DNA of 64,000 nt from Candidatus Aenigmatarchaeota archaeon (lineage in GTDB: Archaea > Aenigmatarchaeota > Aenigmatarchaeia > CG10238-14 > SCSR01), in the NCBI GenBank assembly GCA_018920185.1, contig JAHLMT010000002.1, positions 62,001-126,000 of the forward strand. Reading direction: 5' to 3'. Of this stretch, positions 55,613 to 64,000 are shown piece after piece. The translations under genes were made by a program, and so were the position numbers. The stretch's first letter is position 1. Each line of letters opens with the position of its first letter. The notes beneath the pieces are model-generated. The model did not search any database. It was given only the letters and a program-made list of their open reading frames with translations, and was not told the DNA's origin.

Positions 55613-55975
55613 ATGGCAGCAAGACGTAAAGCACCAGCTTCTACCTTAAAGGTAGGAGAATGGGCTTTTCTCGTTGGAGTTTTGCTAGCGATTGTCCTTG
55701 GGTTATTCCCACAGGCACTAGCAGCAACTACGGTGACTGCTGTATTAGTTGTACTTGGTATTATCGTAGGCCTAGTTAACATAGTTGCCAAAGAATCGCA
55801 CAACTTCCTGTTAGCAGCTGTAGCCTTGCTTGTAGCAGGTACAGCTGGTTACGGTGTATTACCAGGATTAGGAAACTACTTCGCTGCTATTTTAACAAAC
55901 ATCTCAACATTCGTATCACCAGCAGCTGTAATCGTGGCACTCAAGGCAGTTTATGAGCTAGCAAGAAAACCTTAA
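55613..55975 (+). CDS. hypothetical multi-TM membrane protein
   Basis: 120 aa, Ala/Val-rich hydrophobic segments; TATA-like CTTTAAAAG about 25 nt upstream of ATG. Confidence 0.7.
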   Translation: MAARRKAPASTLKVGEWAFLVGVLLAIVLGLFPQALAATTVTAVLVVLGIIVGLVNIVAKESHNFLLAAVALLVAGTAGYGVLPGLGNYFAAILTNISTFVSPAAVIVALKAVYELARKP

Positions 55976-55978
55976 ACT

Positions 55979-56551
55979 TTACTTTTTCTTTTGTCTTTTT
56001 TTACTTACATATAGCTTTTTATACCCCACCCAAAGAACAAGCAACAATTCTACGAAAATTACTATTACTCTCAGAACTTTATCAGCTTCACCAAAAAATC
56101 TGACAGTAGCATAGAACAAAAGAATTATCCCACCAAACATTATTCCAGTTGCAAGAAATTCTATCCTCCATAATGTACCCGAAAATATAGCACCAACTCC
56201 AACTAGCCCAATAATGATGAAAATATTTCTTGCATACACTTTCCTCGCGTCATCATATACTCTATTACAAAAATCACATTTATCGAATATAAGACAACCA
56301 GTTTCATTAGTTTTAAATCTTGGTATACCACCATCTTTTAAACACCGACTGTATTCTTCGCCATATTCATAATCGCACTTAGGTTCCCCAACTGGTATTG
56401 GCTTAGTACGAAGTTCGAATTCATCTTTGCAATAATTAGAATATTTAGGTTCGGGATATACAGCATCTACGAGCAATATTACAAATAAAGCAGAAAGAAT
56501 AGCTACAGCAGCTGCAATTGCTATTTGTCTTAAATCGACCATTAAAAACAA
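55979..56551 (-). CDS. hypothetical membrane protein with Cys-containing loop
   Basis: N-term TM, CLIFDKCDFCNRVYDDARKVY, then TM segments. Confidence 0.6.
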   Translation of the reverse strand: MFLMVDLRQIAIAAAVAILSALFVILLVDAVYPEPKYSNYCKDEFELRTKPIPVGEPKCDYEYGEEYSRCLKDGGIPRFKTNETGCLIFDKCDFCNRVYDDARKVYARNIFIIIGLVGVGAIFSGTLWRIEFLATGIMFGGIILLFYATVRFFGEADKVLRVIVIFVELLLVLWVGYKKLYVSKKRQKKK

Positions 56552-56561
56552 ATGTGAATCT

Positions 56562-56846
56562 TTATTTATTAACTTCTTTGTTCAATTCTTCAGCAAGATA
56601 ATGCCCACTCATGTTCAGTTTCACATGTGTGACACCAGGTATATGAGAGACAACTTCTTTTATATCATAAGCCATCTTTAGAGCAAGCATGGGCGGGCAA
56701 TAAGGAGCTGTTAAATGAAAATCTATAATAACTTCACCGTCTTTAATTTCTATCTTGTCTACTAGCTCCATTTCTGTTATCGGCACGTTTAATTCTGGGT
56801 CCATTACCTTTTCTAACTCTTTTAAAATAGTTTTCTTATCTATCAT
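56562..56846 (-). CDS. MIP18/DUF59 family Fe-S assembly protein (true start likely MIDKKTIL near 56846)
   Basis: ILKELEKVMDPELNVPITEMELVDKIEIKDGEVIIDFHLTAPYCPPMLALKMAYDIKEVVSHIPGVTHVKLN. Confidence 0.88.
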   Translation of the reverse strand: MIDKKTILKELEKVMDPELNVPITEMELVDKIEIKDGEVIIDFHLTAPYCPPMLALKMAYDIKEVVSHIPGVTHVKLNMSGHYLAEELNKEVNK

Positions 56847-56902
56847 TAGAAATTCCCCAGCGCATAATAAATTGTTTATCTTTAAAAATCCATATTCAAA
56901 TT

Positions 56903-57181
56903 GTGCAGCAAATCGTTGTCGTAAAACGAAGGGGACGAAAAGTGAATTTCGACGAAAGGAAAGTTTATGCATCAATTTACTTTGCTTGCATGAGCGCATA
57001 TTATAGTGAAATAAAGTGTGAAAAAATAGCTGAAAAAGTTACAAAGAATTTAAAAAAATGGTTAAAAAATAAAAGAATCGTAAGTTCTTCTGAAATAAGA
57101 CGAAAAGTTATGAAAGAATTGAAAGATGCGAAAATCGCATTCCATTATGATAAGCACTTGCCCAATTTGTCTAAATTGTGA
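56903..57181 (+). CDS. stand-alone ATP-cone domain protein
   Basis: MQQIVVVKRRGRKVNFDERKVYASIYFACMSAYYSEIKCEKIAEKVTKNLKKWL...SSSEIRRKVMKELK; 92 aa. Confidence 0.75.
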   Translation: MQQIVVVKRRGRKVNFDERKVYASIYFACMSAYYSEIKCEKIAEKVTKNLKKWLKNKRIVSSSEIRRKVMKELKDAKIAFHYDKHLPNLSKL

Positions 57182-58212
57182 TGATGATGAAAGAATCTAC
57201 CAGAAGATTAATAACAATGTGGGTAATGTTATTATTATCAATAGCTGGTTTAGTTGTAGCTGGCTATCAAACATACGAACACTACTTTTTAACAACAAGT
57301 ATATGCGACATTTCAGCTACACTTTCTTGCTCTGTAGTAACAGAATCACGATATGGTGAGTTTCCTCCAGATTCAGGAATAGCCGTAGCAGCTTATGGTG
57401 TATTATGGTGGGGGGTGTTAATTGTGCTAATTTATCAAAATCTCAGAAAAATATCCAAAAATGAATTTTACATTTCCCTGTGGATAATCTTAGGCTTGTT
57501 ATTTGTTTTCTACCTTCTTACAGTAGAGCTTTACATTCTTCCGAGAGAAATTGGAATGATTGTAATATGTCCTTTATGTACAGTTCAACACATTTTCATA
57601 GGAATTTTATTAGTCCTAAGCTTCCTGTTGCTTCGAAAATCAATTAAATCATACTTGAAAAATTTGTTTTTTATCGAGAAAGAAGGAAAAGGAAAGCAGA
57701 TAAATCCAAAACCACTTTTTGTTCTTGGTACGGCTTTCATAATAACGATCGGCGGTTATTTCATCCTAGGCAGTGGATTAAGAGAAATTAATTATTATGA
57801 TTTCGCCAAATGTCTAGCTGACAAGAATGCGACCATGTATGGGTTCAAAGCGTGTCCTAACTGCAACAAACAAGAGCATATTATTGGAAGAGAAGCATTT
57901 GAAATGTACATAGAAGGAACAGGAAGATATGTTTTGTGCAGACCTGAATCAGAAGGTAGCAAACCGATAGGTGTGAGACTGCAAAATATAAGCATACTCA
58001 CAGAGTACAAGGATAAAATATCTCCTCTCACAACCCAGGCAGAATTGTGCTCATTAATGGTGGGTAAAGGTACACCAACTTGGATAATTAATGAAAAACA
58101 AGTTGTCGGCTGGAAAACTATACCAGAACTTTCTGAATTATCCGGATGTCCTGTACCCGAAAATTTCAAAGGAGAGATTGTAGGTAAGGGTAAAAGAATA
58201 ACTCCCGTCTAA
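57178..58212 (+). CDS. vitamin K epoxide reductase (VKOR) family protein fused to a thioredoxin-like domain
   Basis: CDISATLSCSVVTESRYGEFP...CPLCTVQHIFIGILL; C-term KACPNCNKQEHII...GTPTWIINEKQVVGW. Confidence 0.9.
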   Translation: MMMMKESTRRLITMWVMLLLSIAGLVVAGYQTYEHYFLTTSICDISATLSCSVVTESRYGEFPPDSGIAVAAYGVLWWGVLIVLIYQNLRKISKNEFYISLWIILGLLFVFYLLTVELYILPREIGMIVICPLCTVQHIFIGILLVLSFLLLRKSIKSYLKNLFFIEKEGKGKQINPKPLFVLGTAFIITIGGYFILGSGLREINYYDFAKCLADKNATMYGFKACPNCNKQEHIIGREAFEMYIEGTGRYVLCRPESEGSKPIGVRLQNISILTEYKDKISPLTTQAELCSLMVGKGTPTWIINEKQVVGWKTIPELSELSGCPVPENFKGEIVGKGKRITPV

Positions 58213-58214
58213 AG

Positions 58215-59066
58215 GTGAGTAAAATCGCGGCTGAGTTATTAGGATTGGTAAATATAGAAAGATTAACAATACCAACCATAGTAGTCGGTGCATTCATCGA
58301 TTCTATAAATCCATGTGCTATTGGTGTGCTCATTTTCCTGATTGCTTACTTAATGAAAGTTTTCAAAAGTAGAAAAATGTTGCTGTTGGGAGGTGGATTG
58401 TACATAACTGCTGTTTATGTTACATATTTTCTTGCTGGTATCGGACTATTAACAGCGATACAAAATGTTACCATAGCTTATTACTTTTATTGGTTGGCGA
58501 CTTTCATTGCATTTAGTGCAGCTGCATTTGAAATAAAAGATTTCTTTTGGTATGGGCGAGGATTTTCCTTACAGTTATTTCCTGGGGGTGCACAACGTTT
58601 AACGATATTAGCAAATAAACTGGAGAATATTTCTAAAAAAACACCACAGTTGGCTTTGTTAATGACTTTACCAATAGGGTTTGCCGCATCGGCATTTGAA
58701 TTGCCATGTACAGGTCAGGTTTATCTGACGATATTGGCTTTAGTAAGAAGTGCAGCCGTGTCACAATGGCTTCCCTTGCTTCTGTTTTACAATTTCATCT
58801 TTGTGCTTCCATTGATTGTGATAACAGGGTTGATGTTTATAGGTATATCCAGCCACATTCTCGAAAAATGGAGAAAGAAAAACAGACGTTATATGAGACT
58901 TTTAGTAGGATTGTTTTTATATAGCTTAGGAGGATTACTCTTATGGTATATATACAACGAATTTACATACGGAGCTTTCATACGACCGTTGACTTTCCTC
59001 TTGTATGCATCTCAAGTATCAATCATAGCTTATGTGATTTACAAAGGATTTTTCGAAAAAGATTAG
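58215..59066 (+). CDS. CcdA/DsbD-like transmembrane thiol electron carrier
   Basis: GAFIDSINPCAIGVLIFLIAYL...ASAFELPCTGQVYLTILALV. Confidence 0.88.
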   Translation: MSKIAAELLGLVNIERLTIPTIVVGAFIDSINPCAIGVLIFLIAYLMKVFKSRKMLLLGGGLYITAVYVTYFLAGIGLLTAIQNVTIAYYFYWLATFIAFSAAAFEIKDFFWYGRGFSLQLFPGGAQRLTILANKLENISKKTPQLALLMTLPIGFAASAFELPCTGQVYLTILALVRSAAVSQWLPLLLFYNFIFVLPLIVITGLMFIGISSHILEKWRKKNRRYMRLLVGLFLYSLGGLLLWYIYNEFTYGAFIRPLTFLLYASQVSIIAYVIYKGFFEKD

Positions 59067-59161
59067 CAGAATTTGCAGATTTTAGGCTCACCTTTCTGAT
59101 GTTTCTTCAAATCTTTTTTCTCAACCATTTTCCCACATGAACCGCATTTGATTTTAGGCAT
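59063..59161 (-). CDS. 32-aa zinc-finger-like peptide
   Basis: MPKIKCGSCGKMVEKKDLKKHQKGEPKICKFC. Confidence 0.55.
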   Translation of the reverse strand: MPKIKCGSCGKMVEKKDLKKHQKGEPKICKFC

Positions 59162-59290
59162 AAAATAAATATACTTTTCTTAACTTATAAAATTAAAATT
59201 CGTCAATCTTAACTAGAAGATAAATCAAAAATTATTTTTTTAATTTTGTACCATTAAAAATATTAATAAGAAAAACGATAAACTTTATAT

Positions 59291-59779
59291 ATGATTCTGA
59301 GAAAAGAACAAGTCTGGGTTCTTTTAAGATTGGGAATGGGATGGATTTTCCTGTGGGCGTTTTTTGACAAGTTATTTGGATTAAGTTTTGCTACCACACC
59401 AGATAAATCATGGCTTGCTGGAGGTTCACCAACTTATGGATTTCTGAAGTTTGCTACTTATGGACCACTCGCTTCATTCTACCATAGTTTGGCGGGAAGT
59501 GTTGTAGTCGACTGGTTGTTTATGCTCGGATTACTTGGCATAGGAACAGCATTAATATTAGGAATTGTAACTCGGATTGCAAGTTATGCCGGTATAATAA
59601 TGATGATTTTAATGTGGAGTGCTCTTTTACCGCCTAAAAATAATCCATTCCTGGATGAACATATCATCTACGCATTAGTTCTGTTGAGTTTATCAACAGT
59701 AAGAGCAGGTCAATGGTTTGGTCTCGGAAAATGGTGGAGTAAGACGAGATTAGTTAAAAAATACCCAATCCTAGAGTAA
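59291..59779 (+). CDS. DoxX-like membrane protein
   Basis: LRLGMGWIFLWAFFDKLFGLSFATTPDKSWLAGGSPTYGFL...GIGTALILGIVTRIASYAGIIMMILMW. Confidence 0.8.
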   Translation: MILRKEQVWVLLRLGMGWIFLWAFFDKLFGLSFATTPDKSWLAGGSPTYGFLKFATYGPLASFYHSLAGSVVVDWLFMLGLLGIGTALILGIVTRIASYAGIIMMILMWSALLPPKNNPFLDEHIIYALVLLSLSTVRAGQWFGLGKWWSKTRLVKKYPILE

Positions 59780-60295
59780 TTATTTCTTCTCAAGGGGACA
59801 ATTTGTTAATTTACTTAACTTTTCTAAGCTCTGTACACCTGAATAACTTTTACCATCGATTATCCAGGTGGGATACCCACGAATATTGTTTTCCACACAA
59901 AGTTCAGGTTGTGCGTTCTTTCCTTTAGGATCACATTCAACATACTTCACAAATTTTATAGATGGTCCAAACATTTTCTTTTGCTCTGCACAATGTGGAC
60001 ACCAATAAGCCCCATAAAATACAGCTCCTTTTTCTGTCAAGCATTGAGCAAATTCATCGTATAAGCCAGGTTCAACAAATCTACCAGTAATAGAAGTGAA
60101 AGCAAAGTAACCTATAACACCAATAACTAATAACGCAGAAACTACTCCAATTATCGGCACTTTGGCTAATGTTCTTTTTCTTTCGACTGTTGTAATAATA
60201 ACTTCTTTATGTATAACATTCTTGTGTTGCTTCAGCGCTTCATTAGTTTTGAATTTCCTGTTGCATATGTCACAAGAAACCTTTTCCATCATCAT
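59780..60295 (-). CDS. C2H2 zinc finger - TM - thioredoxin-like protein
   Basis: CDICNRKFKTNEALKQHKNVIHKE; TM; GAYWCPHCAEQKKMFG...NNIRGYPTWIIDGKSYSGVQSLEKLSKLTNC. Confidence 0.85.
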   Translation of the reverse strand: MMMEKVSCDICNRKFKTNEALKQHKNVIHKEVIITTVERKRTLAKVPIIGVVSALLVIGVIGYFAFTSITGRFVEPGLYDEFAQCLTEKGAVFYGAYWCPHCAEQKKMFGPSIKFVKYVECDPKGKNAQPELCVENNIRGYPTWIIDGKSYSGVQSLEKLSKLTNCPLEKK

Positions 60296-60339
60296 ATTTC
60301 TAGTGAGAAATATTTAAGAACTTTACGAAATTTGTCCAA

Positions 60340-60870
60340 TTATTGAAATATCCTCGCATATATGTATCTTCTACCGATAATATTTGCTAAACTTGTTCTT
60401 CCATGACCGTCTATTAAAAATCCAGTTCTCTCACCTTGGTAGTTAAGAAGAAAAATCCATATGGATGGTATCTCAAACCCTCTTTCGACATAAGACTTTA
60501 ATTCACTTTGAACATCTCCAAGATTTACTGGTGTAAAATCTTCATAATAATAACAGCTTTCACCTTGATAACAAGTTCCTTTAATCAATCCCAAAGGCAC
60601 TTTTTTGGGTGGTGGCAATCGTGTAAATCCACTATTGACCCCTTTGACAATTGATTCGGCATGGTCTGCTAAGTCCATAGAAAGTATGTTATTCAATTTT
60701 CTCTCTCTGGCTCTTCCCTGTTTTAATAATACAATCTCCTCCAGTAATGAGAACAAAATCATATATTTATCCAGATCTTTAAGGGGGTTGTAAGTCTTTC
60801 TTAATTCGGCATTTAGTTGTTGAAATTCTTTTTGAAGTCTTCTGATCCTTTTTTCTATTTCTTCTACCAT
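60340..60870 (-). CDS. hypothetical protein with ParB/sulfiredoxin-like C-terminus
   Basis: TPVNLGDVQSEL...GFLIDGHGRTSLANIIGRRYIYARIF. Confidence 0.5.
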   Translation of the reverse strand: MVEEIEKRIRRLQKEFQQLNAELRKTYNPLKDLDKYMILFSLLEEIVLLKQGRARERKLNNILSMDLADHAESIVKGVNSGFTRLPPPKKVPLGLIKGTCYQGESCYYYEDFTPVNLGDVQSELKSYVERGFEIPSIWIFLLNYQGERTGFLIDGHGRTSLANIIGRRYIYARIFQ

Positions 60871-60971
60871 TAGAAAATATTGTTAATTAACTTTTATGAA
60901 ATTATCTTTTCTTGCCTTTCATTTATGTTTTGAAAACATAGTTCAATCTACTCCTTTTCTGAATCTTGATT

Positions 60972-62057
60972 CTACACAGTTTTTATAATTTCCTTCTTTT
61001 TGCTTTTTAACTTCGTTAAATACTCAGAAGCCGCAATAAATGCTTTTGCACCTTCACCAGCTGCAACTATCACTTGCTTTTCACTTATATCTGTACAATC
61101 GCCAGCAGCAAATATTCCAGAGACACTCGTGTGATTGTTTTTATCAATAACTATTTCATCTCTGTCATTTAATTTCAACAAACCTTTGACAAAATCTGTG
61201 CTAGGTTTATACCCAACGTTAATAAAAACACCGTCTACACTTATCTTTCGCTCTTTGCCATCTTGAGAAATTCTAATACCTTTAACAATTTGATCACCAA
61301 AAATTTCTAATGTTTTAGTTTTGGTCAGAATCTCAACTTTCGGATGATTTCTAACAAAATCTGTTGAAGGTCCCAACTGTTTTATCTCATCTGCAATTTC
61401 AATTAGATACACCTTTGATGCTATGTTGACTAACTGAGAGGCAGCATCTAACCCAGATCTACCACCGCCGATAACAGCAACAACTTTATCTTTGAATAAT
61501 GGTGCATCACAATGTGCACAAAATGATACTCCTCTTCCTATGTAATCAAGTTCTCCTGGGATGTTCAAAGTTTTGTTAACTCTTCCAGTTGCAATTATCA
61601 AAGCTTTTGAGAAATATGTAGAAGAATCTGTCAGCACATTAAAGCCTTCTTTTCCAGCTTCAATTTTATTAACGGTTTCATATTTAACTTCTATGTCAAA
61701 ACTTCTAAAATGTTCTTCAAATTTTTGTTCTAATTCAACACCTGTAATGTAGTGATAACCTAAGTAATTTTCTATTGGATATGTGTTGATTTTAGTCTGA
61801 CCACCGATGTCTTTACTTATAACACAAAAATCTAACCTCTGCCTTGCAGCATATATCCCAGCAGCTAATCCTGCAGGACCACAACCTATAATAATCAAAT
61901 CATATTTATCTTTCACAGGCTTACTCGTTATTTCCTTCTTTTGTAATTTTGTCTGTTCTAAACTTCCTAATGTTTTCCAGTATCTAAAAGCGAATTTCAT
62001 AAACTGGAAAAATAATTTAATTTTATACCCAAAAGTCTTTAACACCATATAAAACAT
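60972..62057 (-). CDS. thioredoxin reductase-like flavoprotein (second copy, N-terminal extension)
   Basis: DLIIIGCGPAGLAAGIYAARQ...RGVSFCAHCDAPLFKDKVVAVIGGGRSGLDAASQL...GIFAAGDCTD. Confidence 0.92.
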   Translation of the reverse strand: MFYMVLKTFGYKIKLFFQFMKFAFRYWKTLGSLEQTKLQKKEITSKPVKDKYDLIIIGCGPAGLAAGIYAARQRLDFCVISKDIGGQTKINTYPIENYLGYHYITGVELEQKFEEHFRSFDIEVKYETVNKIEAGKEGFNVLTDSSTYFSKALIIATGRVNKTLNIPGELDYIGRGVSFCAHCDAPLFKDKVVAVIGGGRSGLDAASQLVNIASKVYLIEIADEIKQLGPSTDFVRNHPKVEILTKTKTLEIFGDQIVKGIRISQDGKERKISVDGVFINVGYKPSTDFVKGLLKLNDRDEIVIDKNNHTSVSGIFAAGDCTDISEKQVIVAAGEGAKAFIAASEYLTKLKSKKKEIIKTV

Positions 62058-62447
62058 CGTTATTTTTGCTCAATTAATTAAACCAATCCTTTAATTTCTT
62101 TAGTACTCCTCGTAAATAAAGCCAACGGCATTTCTCAATTTGTCCATCTTCAACAAAATCTCAAAGAGGTTCACAACTATAGAACGCAATAAACTGTCTA
62201 AAATCCCCAAATAGCCCTCAAGCTAAAACTACACAGATTAAGTAAAACAATCAAAGCTATAAATAAATCTATATCCCAACAATCGAGAGTAACTGAGTAG
62301 CAACTTGTATAGCACTAGTTAGTTATCTACTCTATCCAAGTGTTTTTACCTTGTAAAGCAAAAATGTCATGACCAGGAAATTCTCTGAAGATGGCTATCC
62401 TTAAAATCCATTCGATATTTTGGCATTATCTTTGTTTTACCATTACA

Positions 62448-62957
62448 CTATCTTCTCTTTTTAATTACAACTTTTCCTGTGAAAAGTAAAATTAAAACCA
62501 CAAATAGTACAATAGCTAAAATCCAACCAATTGCAGAAAAAATTAGAAGTGCGTTGTAACTTGTGTAACAAGCTGGATAATAGTTGCCCATCATCCTCGT
62601 CATCATAGGTATCATATACTTACCCATCATTCCCTGAAAGACGGTTTCACATCCCAACCAATTTTTTCCCATTGTAATGTGCATTTGTCTTAGACTCTCA
62701 GAGCCTTCACCACCCATCATAACATCCATCTGTTCATGTAATTCTTTATTACCTACCATTCTGTCCATTACAGCATCTCCCAATTCTTCAAATTCGTGTT
62801 CAGAAATTTTATTGCAATCTAAATCGCTCGCCCGGCTAACATTTTGATTCGATATCATATGATTCATTATATTATCAACAGATTCAATTTCCATGTGAGC
62901 ATATACAAAATTGACTAAGAATAGAATACTCGCAAATGTAATTAATATCTTTTTCAT
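62448..62957 (-). CDS. secreted/membrane-anchored Met- and His-rich hypothetical protein
   Basis: Signal peptide MKKILITFASILFLVNFVYAHM; repeated M/H residues (MDVMMGGEGSESLRQMHITMG, MIPMMTRMMG); C-term TM. Confidence 0.6.
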   Translation of the reverse strand: MKKILITFASILFLVNFVYAHMEIESVDNIMNHMISNQNVSRASDLDCNKISEHEFEELGDAVMDRMVGNKELHEQMDVMMGGEGSESLRQMHITMGKNWLGCETVFQGMMGKYMIPMMTRMMGNYYPACYTSYNALLIFSAIGWILAIVLFVVLILLFTGKVVIKKRR

Positions 62958-62985
62958 ACAATCAACTTTTGTTTTTTTTAACTAA

Positions 62986-63030
62986 TTATTGATGGTGTTT
63001 GCACTTTCTACTTCCGCAACATTTTGGCAT
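62986..63030 (-). CDS. 14-aa Cys/His-rich micro-ORF
   Basis: MPKCCGSRKCKHHQ; starts 3 nt after the stop of 63034..63705, whose last codons form AGGAGGTTAG. Confidence 0.4.
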   Translation of the reverse strand: MPKCCGSRKCKHHQ

Positions 63031-63033
63031 ATA

Positions 63034-63705
63034 CTAACCTCCTAAACATTCCTTATATCTATCAGGATGATGACTCATGTGTTCTCTCCAAGCTCCATCT
63101 GTATATCCTGGTGGTGTTGTACATTTATCATTTAATTCAGTTGCAATAAATTTTCTATAACCAACATATTTCTTGTACCATTGATACACTAGGAACGAAA
63201 AAACTACAATTAACACTATAAGAACTACGCCAAAAGTAATCTGCAACAATACTTTTCTATCTATATTGAATTTTACTCTATTTTTCTTCGCAAGATTTAT
63301 CATACTAATTATACCTACTATGTTTGAAACTATACCAACTGCAAGTAAAACTGGTTGATACTGTAATAGAAATACACCAACAGCTGACACACCAAGAATA
63401 GGCATTACATCAGTTACATGATGAACACAGCATGCTACCATTGATGTCATGGATATACCTCCACATGCACCAGTTGTGCCTGTAGACATTTTCATAAAAT
63501 TTCTGATATAAATAAAAAGACCAACCTGAACTCCAAATCCAATTACAAGTGGAGTCATCAAGTACCAGAACTCTACGAATCTACCAATAGCATAATTCAA
63601 TCCTTGAAACAAACTAACAATTATCAAGTACAGAAAAATAAGCGATAAGCTTGATAAAATACCGTAAATAATAGACTTTCTCCAAATCTTAGTTTTTCTA
63701 ACCAT
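63034..63705 (-). CDS. hypothetical multi-TM protein with conserved Cys/His TM motif
   Basis: STGTTGACGGISMTSMVACCVHHVTDVMPILGVSAVGVFLLQYQPVLLAVGIVSN. Confidence 0.65.
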   Translation of the reverse strand: MVRKTKIWRKSIIYGILSSLSLIFLYLIIVSLFQGLNYAIGRFVEFWYLMTPLVIGFGVQVGLFIYIRNFMKMSTGTTGACGGISMTSMVACCVHHVTDVMPILGVSAVGVFLLQYQPVLLAVGIVSNIVGIISMINLAKKNRVKFNIDRKVLLQITFGVVLIVLIVVFSFLVYQWYKKYVGYRKFIATELNDKCTTPPGYTDGAWREHMSHHPDRYKECLGG

Positions 63706-63765
63706 TCTTACAACACTCTATCATAGCTTTTGCTATCTTTTTAAGTATCTGTTTAAATCTGAATC

Positions 63766-64000
63766 TCATCTATAAACACCTGACAATATCAAATAAACAA
63801 TCAAAACTCCAAAAAGAATTACCAACGGCTTTATTAAAAGTAAGTTCTTGTTTTCAGTAGTTTTAACTCTTCTTTCTAGAAAATACATAAATCCTACCAC
63901 CGAACCTCCCATAAGAATCGCAACAATACTCTGGGGAATGGCATATCCGATTAATTTCATCACCAACAAACCTGACCATGTTGAAACAATAGTTGCGCAA
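63766..64000 (-). CDS. membrane protein, N-terminus beyond the window
   Basis: Frame stays open upstream of the listed start: ATIVSTWSGLLVMKLIGYAIPQSIVAILMGGSVVGFMYFLERRVK...; truncated at the window end. Confidence 0.55.
   Translation of the reverse strand, partial: CATIVSTWSGLLVMKLIGYAIPQSIVAILMGGSVVGFMYFLERRVKTTENKNLLLIKPLVILFGVLIVYLILSGVYR

Noticed and set aside
62060-62445. 400-bp gap as a non-coding RNA gene
   Set aside because: No convincing stem structure, C/D or H/ACA signature was recognised by eye; may simply be degraded sequence.
1-64000. CRISPR array
   Set aside because: No regularly spaced repeats with unique spacers were seen; only a 2-copy 14-bp tandem at 53435.
1-64000. 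Insertion sequences or prophage
   Set aside because: No transposase, integrase, capsid or terminase-like ORF recognised; the only clear mobile element is the nrdJ intein.

Overview
This 64 kb window is AT-rich archaeal chromosome. The gene content (archaeal-type eIF2-alpha, Nop10, RNase P Rpp21, L37Ae, S19e, RpoP, prefoldin, SepF, PAC2, TIP49/RuvB-like ATPase) and the small proteins and compact layout suggest a DPANN-like lineage, but the exact lineage cannot be fixed from the sequence alone. Most of the window is information-processing and central-metabolism genes: argS (partial), glyS, a ribosomal/prefoldin cluster, S2, NrdR with two B12-dependent ribonucleotide reductases (one carrying a LAGLIDADG intein), pyruvate dehydrogenase E1/E2, ADP-forming acyl-CoA synthetase, GDH, carbamate kinase/OTC, ALDH, and several thioredoxin, VKOR and thioredoxin-reductase modules. 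The most interesting items are: (1) two neighbouring tRNA-Pro genes (UGG and GGG) that share a 15-nt D-loop insertion and carry further insertions in the variable region and T-arm; (2) a zinc-ribbon/Hsp20-like protein 3 nt upstream of a TIP49 (RuvBL) ATPase, resembling a minimal archaeal R2TP; (3) candidate tandem NrdR boxes 32 bp apart flanking the TATA box of nrdR; (4) two identical 16-bp perfect palindromes in intergenic sites; (5) LamG pilin paralogs with near-identical ends and divergent centres; (6) several unannotated micro-ORFs, including a 19-aa peptide with a perfect Shine-Dalgarno and a 14-aa Cys/His peptide coupled to a membrane gene; and (7) a stand-alone Cas2-like protein and a C39-like peptidase embedded in a PDH cluster that lacks E3. 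No CRISPR array, rRNA or transposase was seen. All family calls were made by eye without database searches.
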